Source: Thermus albus
GTDB lineage: Bacteria > Deinococcota > Deinococci > Deinococcales > Thermaceae
Length of the DNA: 64,000 nt
Direction of reading: 5' to 3'
Assembly (NCBI RefSeq): GCF_022760855.1
Contig: NZ_JAKTNR010000003.1
Location: 186,001-250,000, forward strand
The position numbers and the translations under genes were made by a program. The stretch's first letter is position 1, and each line of letters opens with the position of its first letter. Below the pieces are notes generated by a model. It had not been told where the DNA came from. It saw only the letters and a list, made by a program, of their open reading frames with translations, and searched no databases. This document shows, in pieces, positions 61,811-64,000 of the stretch.

Positions 61811-62496
61811 GGGCGGAAAACCCCCTTTTTCTCCTGGACTACGATGGCACCCTGGCCCCCATAGCCCCAAGGCCCGAGGAGGCCCTTCCCCACCCGGGGG
61901 CCTTGGAGATTCTGAAGGCCCTCATGGCCCGCTACCCCCTCTACGTGATCACGGGGAGGCGGGTAGAGGACTTGGCCAGGCTCCTACCCCTTCCGGGACT
62001 AAGGGTGGTGGGGGGGCATGGCCTCGAGGAGGGGGAGGTGGGTGGGGAAAGCCACCCCTTGCTCCCTGTGGACCTTAGTTCCCTCCGCCGGATTCTGCCT
62101 TCCTGCCCTGGGGTATGGGTGGAGGACAAGGGGTTTGCCCTGGCCTTCCACTACCGGGGGGCAGGGGACGAGGGCGGAGCCCTTGCTTGCCTTAGGGCCT
62201 GGCTGGCCAGCCATGGGGGCCTTTTAGAGGGGTTAGGCCTCGAGGTCCTCGCGGGCAAAAAGGTTCTGGAGATCAAACCCAAAGGAGCCGATAAGGGCCA
62301 GGCGGTGTTGCGCCTTTGGGCCAGGCATCCCCGCCATATCCCCGTCTATATCGGCGACGATACCACCGATGAGGCGGCCTTCCAGGCCCTAAGGGGGAGG
62401 GGGCTCACCTTCAAGGTGGGCCCCGGGCCGACCGTGGCGGAAGAGCGGTTTGCGGACGTGGCAGGGGTTTTGGCCTACTTGCGGTCTTATTTGTAG
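61807..62496 (+). CDS. otsB: Trehalose-6-phosphate phosphatase
   Basis: HAD-type phosphatase producing trehalose, 229 residues. The nucleophile motif is FLLDYDGTLAPIAPRPE, ITGRR is the second motif, VVGGHGLEEG the cap entry, and GDDTTDEAAFQALRG the acidic motif. It is coupled to otsA by ATGA overlap and followed 19 bp later by treS, the arrangement known from trehalose-accumulating Thermus. Trehalose is a compatible solute in salt or heat stress. Confidence 0.95.
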   Translation: MRAENPLFLLDYDGTLAPIAPRPEEALPHPGALEILKALMARYPLYVITGRRVEDLARLLPLPGLRVVGGHGLEEGEVGGESHPLLPVDLSSLRRILPSCPGVWVEDKGFALAFHYRGAGDEGGALACLRAWLASHGGLLEGLGLEVLAGKKVLEIKPKGADKGQAVLRLWARHPRHIPVYIGDDTTDEAAFQALRGRGLTFKVGPGPTVAEERFADVAGVLAYLRSYL

Positions 62497-62515
62497 CGGG
62501 GCATACTTGGGGACT

Positions 62516-64000
62516 GTGGATCCCCTCTGGTACAAGGATGCGGTCATCTACCAGCTTCATGTGCGCTCCTTCTTTGACGCCAACGACGACGGCTACGGGG
62601 ACTTTGAGGGCCTAAGGCAAAAGCTTCCCTACCTGGAAGCCCTGGGGGTTAACACCCTCTGGCTCATGCCCTTTTTCCAGTCCCCCCTGCGGGACGATGG
62701 GTACGATATCTCCGACTACTATCAGATCCTTCCCGCCCACGGAACCCTGGAGGACTTTCGGAGGTTTTTGGACGAGGCCCATGCAAGGGGGATGCGGGTG
62801 CTCATTGAGCTGGTCCTCAACCACACCTCCAGCGACCACCCCTGGTTCCAGGAGGCCAGGAAGCCGGGAAGTCCGTTGCGCGACTTCTACGTGTGGAGCG
62901 AAACCCCGGAGAAGTACCAGGGGGTCAGGGTCATCTTCCAAGACTTTGAACCCAGCAACTGGACTTTTGACCCGGTGGCGGGGGCCTATTACTGGCACCG
63001 GTTTTACCACCATCAGCCCGACCTCAACTGGGACAACCCCGAGGTGGAACGGGCCATGCACCAGGTGATGTTCTTCTGGGCCGACATGGGGGTGGATGGC
63101 TTCCGCCTGGACGCCGTCCCTTACCTATACGAAAGGGAGGGCACCAGTTGCGAGAACCTGCCCGAGACCATAGAGGCGGTAAAGCGGTTGCGCCAAGCCC
63201 TGGAGGAGCGTTACGGTCCGGGAAAGGTTCTTCTGGCGGAGGCCAACATGTGGCCGGAGGAGACCCTGCCCTACTTTGGCGAGGGGGACGGGGTGCACAT
63301 GGCCTACAACTTCCCCCTTATGCCGCGGATCTTCCTGGCCCTGCGCCGGGAGGACCGGGGCCCCATTGAGGCCATGCTCCGGGAGACGGGAAACATACCC
63401 GAGGCGGCCCAGTGGGCCCTTTTCCTGCGGAACCACGACGAGCTGACCCTGGAGAAGGTTACGGAGGAGGAGCGGGAGTTTCTGTGGGAGGTCTACGCCC
63501 CTGACCCCCGGTACCGCATCAACCTGGGGATCCGCCGCCGCCTTATGCCCCTTCTGGGTGGGGATAGGCGCCGCTTTGAGCTTCTTCACGCGCTCCTTTT
63601 CACCCTCAAGGGAAGCCCCATCCTTTACTACGGGGACGAGATCGGCATGGGGGATAACCCCTTTTTGGGGGACCGCAACGGGGTGAGGACCCCCATGCAG
63701 TGGTCTGCGGACCGCAACGCGGGCTTCTCCCGCGCCCCCTATCACCGCCTTTTTCTTCCCCCTGTAAGCGAGGGGCCCTACAGCTACCACTTTGTCAACG
63801 TGGAGGCCCAGCAGGAAAACCCCCATTCCCATCTCAACTTCGTCCGCCGCTTCCTGGGCATCCGCAACCGGTACGCCAAGGTCTTTGGCCGGGGAAGCCT
63901 GCGCCTTTTGCCCGTGGAGAACCGGCGCATCCTGGCTTACGAGAGGGAGTACGAGGGGGAAAGGATCCTGGTTGTGGCCAATCTTTCCCGTTACACGCAG
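62516..64000 (+). CDS. treS: Trehalose synthase (maltose-to-trehalose), N-terminal part
   Basis: GH13 enzyme interconverting maltose and trehalose. Only the first 495 codons are in the window; Thermus TreS is about 960 residues with a C-terminal extension. MDPLWYKDAVIYQLHVRSFFD begins the barrel. The catalytic regions are ELVLNHTS, GFRLDAVPYL (nucleophile), LLAEANMW (acid Glu) and FLRNHDELTL. The GTG at 62516 is the start; CATACT upstream may serve as a -10. The frame is open to the last base. Confidence 0.95.
   Translation, partial: MDPLWYKDAVIYQLHVRSFFDANDDGYGDFEGLRQKLPYLEALGVNTLWLMPFFQSPLRDDGYDISDYYQILPAHGTLEDFRRFLDEAHARGMRVLIELVLNHTSSDHPWFQEARKPGSPLRDFYVWSETPEKYQGVRVIFQDFEPSNWTFDPVAGAYYWHRFYHHQPDLNWDNPEVERAMHQVMFFWADMGVDGFRLDAVPYLYEREGTSCENLPETIEAVKRLRQALEERYGPGKVLLAEANMWPEETLPYFGEGDGVHMAYNFPLMPRIFLALRREDRGPIEAMLRETGNIPEAAQWALFLRNHDELTLEKVTEEEREFLWEVYAPDPRYRINLGIRRRLMPLLGGDRRRFELLHALLFTLKGSPILYYGDEIGMGDNPFLGDRNGVRTPMQWSADRNAGFSRAPYHRLFLPPVSEGPYSYHFVNVEAQQENPHSHLNFVRRFLGIRNRYAKVFGRGSLRLLPVENRRILAYEREYEGERILVVANLSRYTQ

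Overview
The window looks like a Thermus chromosome. GC is very high, codons prefer G/C at the third position, and many genes are close in sequence and length to well-known Thermus thermophilus proteins: Hera helicase, UvrA of 952 residues, threonine synthase of 351 residues, TtuA/TtuB, the otsA-otsB-treS trehalose cluster, AcuB/AcuC and CsaA. Many genes have a -10 box 6-7 nt before the start codon and no Shine-Dalgarno, the leaderless arrangement common in Deinococcus-Thermus.

Layout. 1-6758: end of proS, nth, an MFS transporter gene split by a TnpB-only IS200/IS605-type element, moeA and the hera DEAD-box helicase. 6776-7281: a bidirectional terminator, tRNA-Arg(CCT), and a spacer holding one isolated CRISPR-like repeat. 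7282-20153: a nearly complete Calvin-Benson-Bassham (CBB) cluster. The left operon is tkt, a comB-like phosphatase (frameshifted), a class II aldolase paralogue, cbbY (frameshifted), a Dabb-domain protein, two tandem paralogous small proteins of unknown function, and a PsiE-family membrane protein. It meets a convergent cbbR. Divergent from cbbR is the right operon: glpX, cbbL, cbbS, cbbX, prk, rpe, fba. CbbL is red-type form I and is paired with the red-type activase CbbX. The block lies between two tRNA genes, tRNA-Arg and tRNA-Pro(GGG).

20373-29320: a cupin; a histidine kinase with a C-terminal membrane anchor and TPR sensor region; a response regulator; a decayed HEAT-repeat membrane protein; a family 2 glycosyltransferase; a nitronate monooxygenase-like enzyme; a secreted FAD oxidoreductase; a DJ-1-like protein; a TetR regulator. 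29317-38412: uvrA, a SIS-domain isomerase, csaA, tRNA-Met(CAT), small proteins, a NYN-domain protein, ferredoxin-NADP reductase and a zinc alcohol dehydrogenase. 38473-44761: an oligopeptide-type ABC operon. 44810-47744: acuB, acuC, ttuB, ttuA. 47781-47936: tRNA-Val and tRNA-Cys.

48020-56346: a 2-phosphoglycerate kinase-like protein with three ATP-cones, three small membrane proteins, thrC, a Uma2 protein, hom, queG, a phosphoesterase and lnt, whose 3' end contains the promoter and first bases of tRNA-Leu(CAA). 56659-64000: PfpI, two methyltransferases (one fused to a YkoF-like domain), a GH13 alpha-glucosidase, and otsA-otsB-treS, with treS running off the end.

The main result is the CBB gene set. 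RuBisCO, activase, phosphoribulokinase, FBPase/SBPase, two aldolases, transketolase, ribulose-phosphate epimerase and a dedicated LysR regulator sit in two operons around a shared control region that carries two inverted repeats placed on the two promoters. Glyceraldehyde-3-phosphate dehydrogenase, phosphoglycerate kinase, triose-phosphate isomerase and ribose-5-phosphate isomerase are not in the window and would have to come from central metabolism. No carboxysome genes are present.
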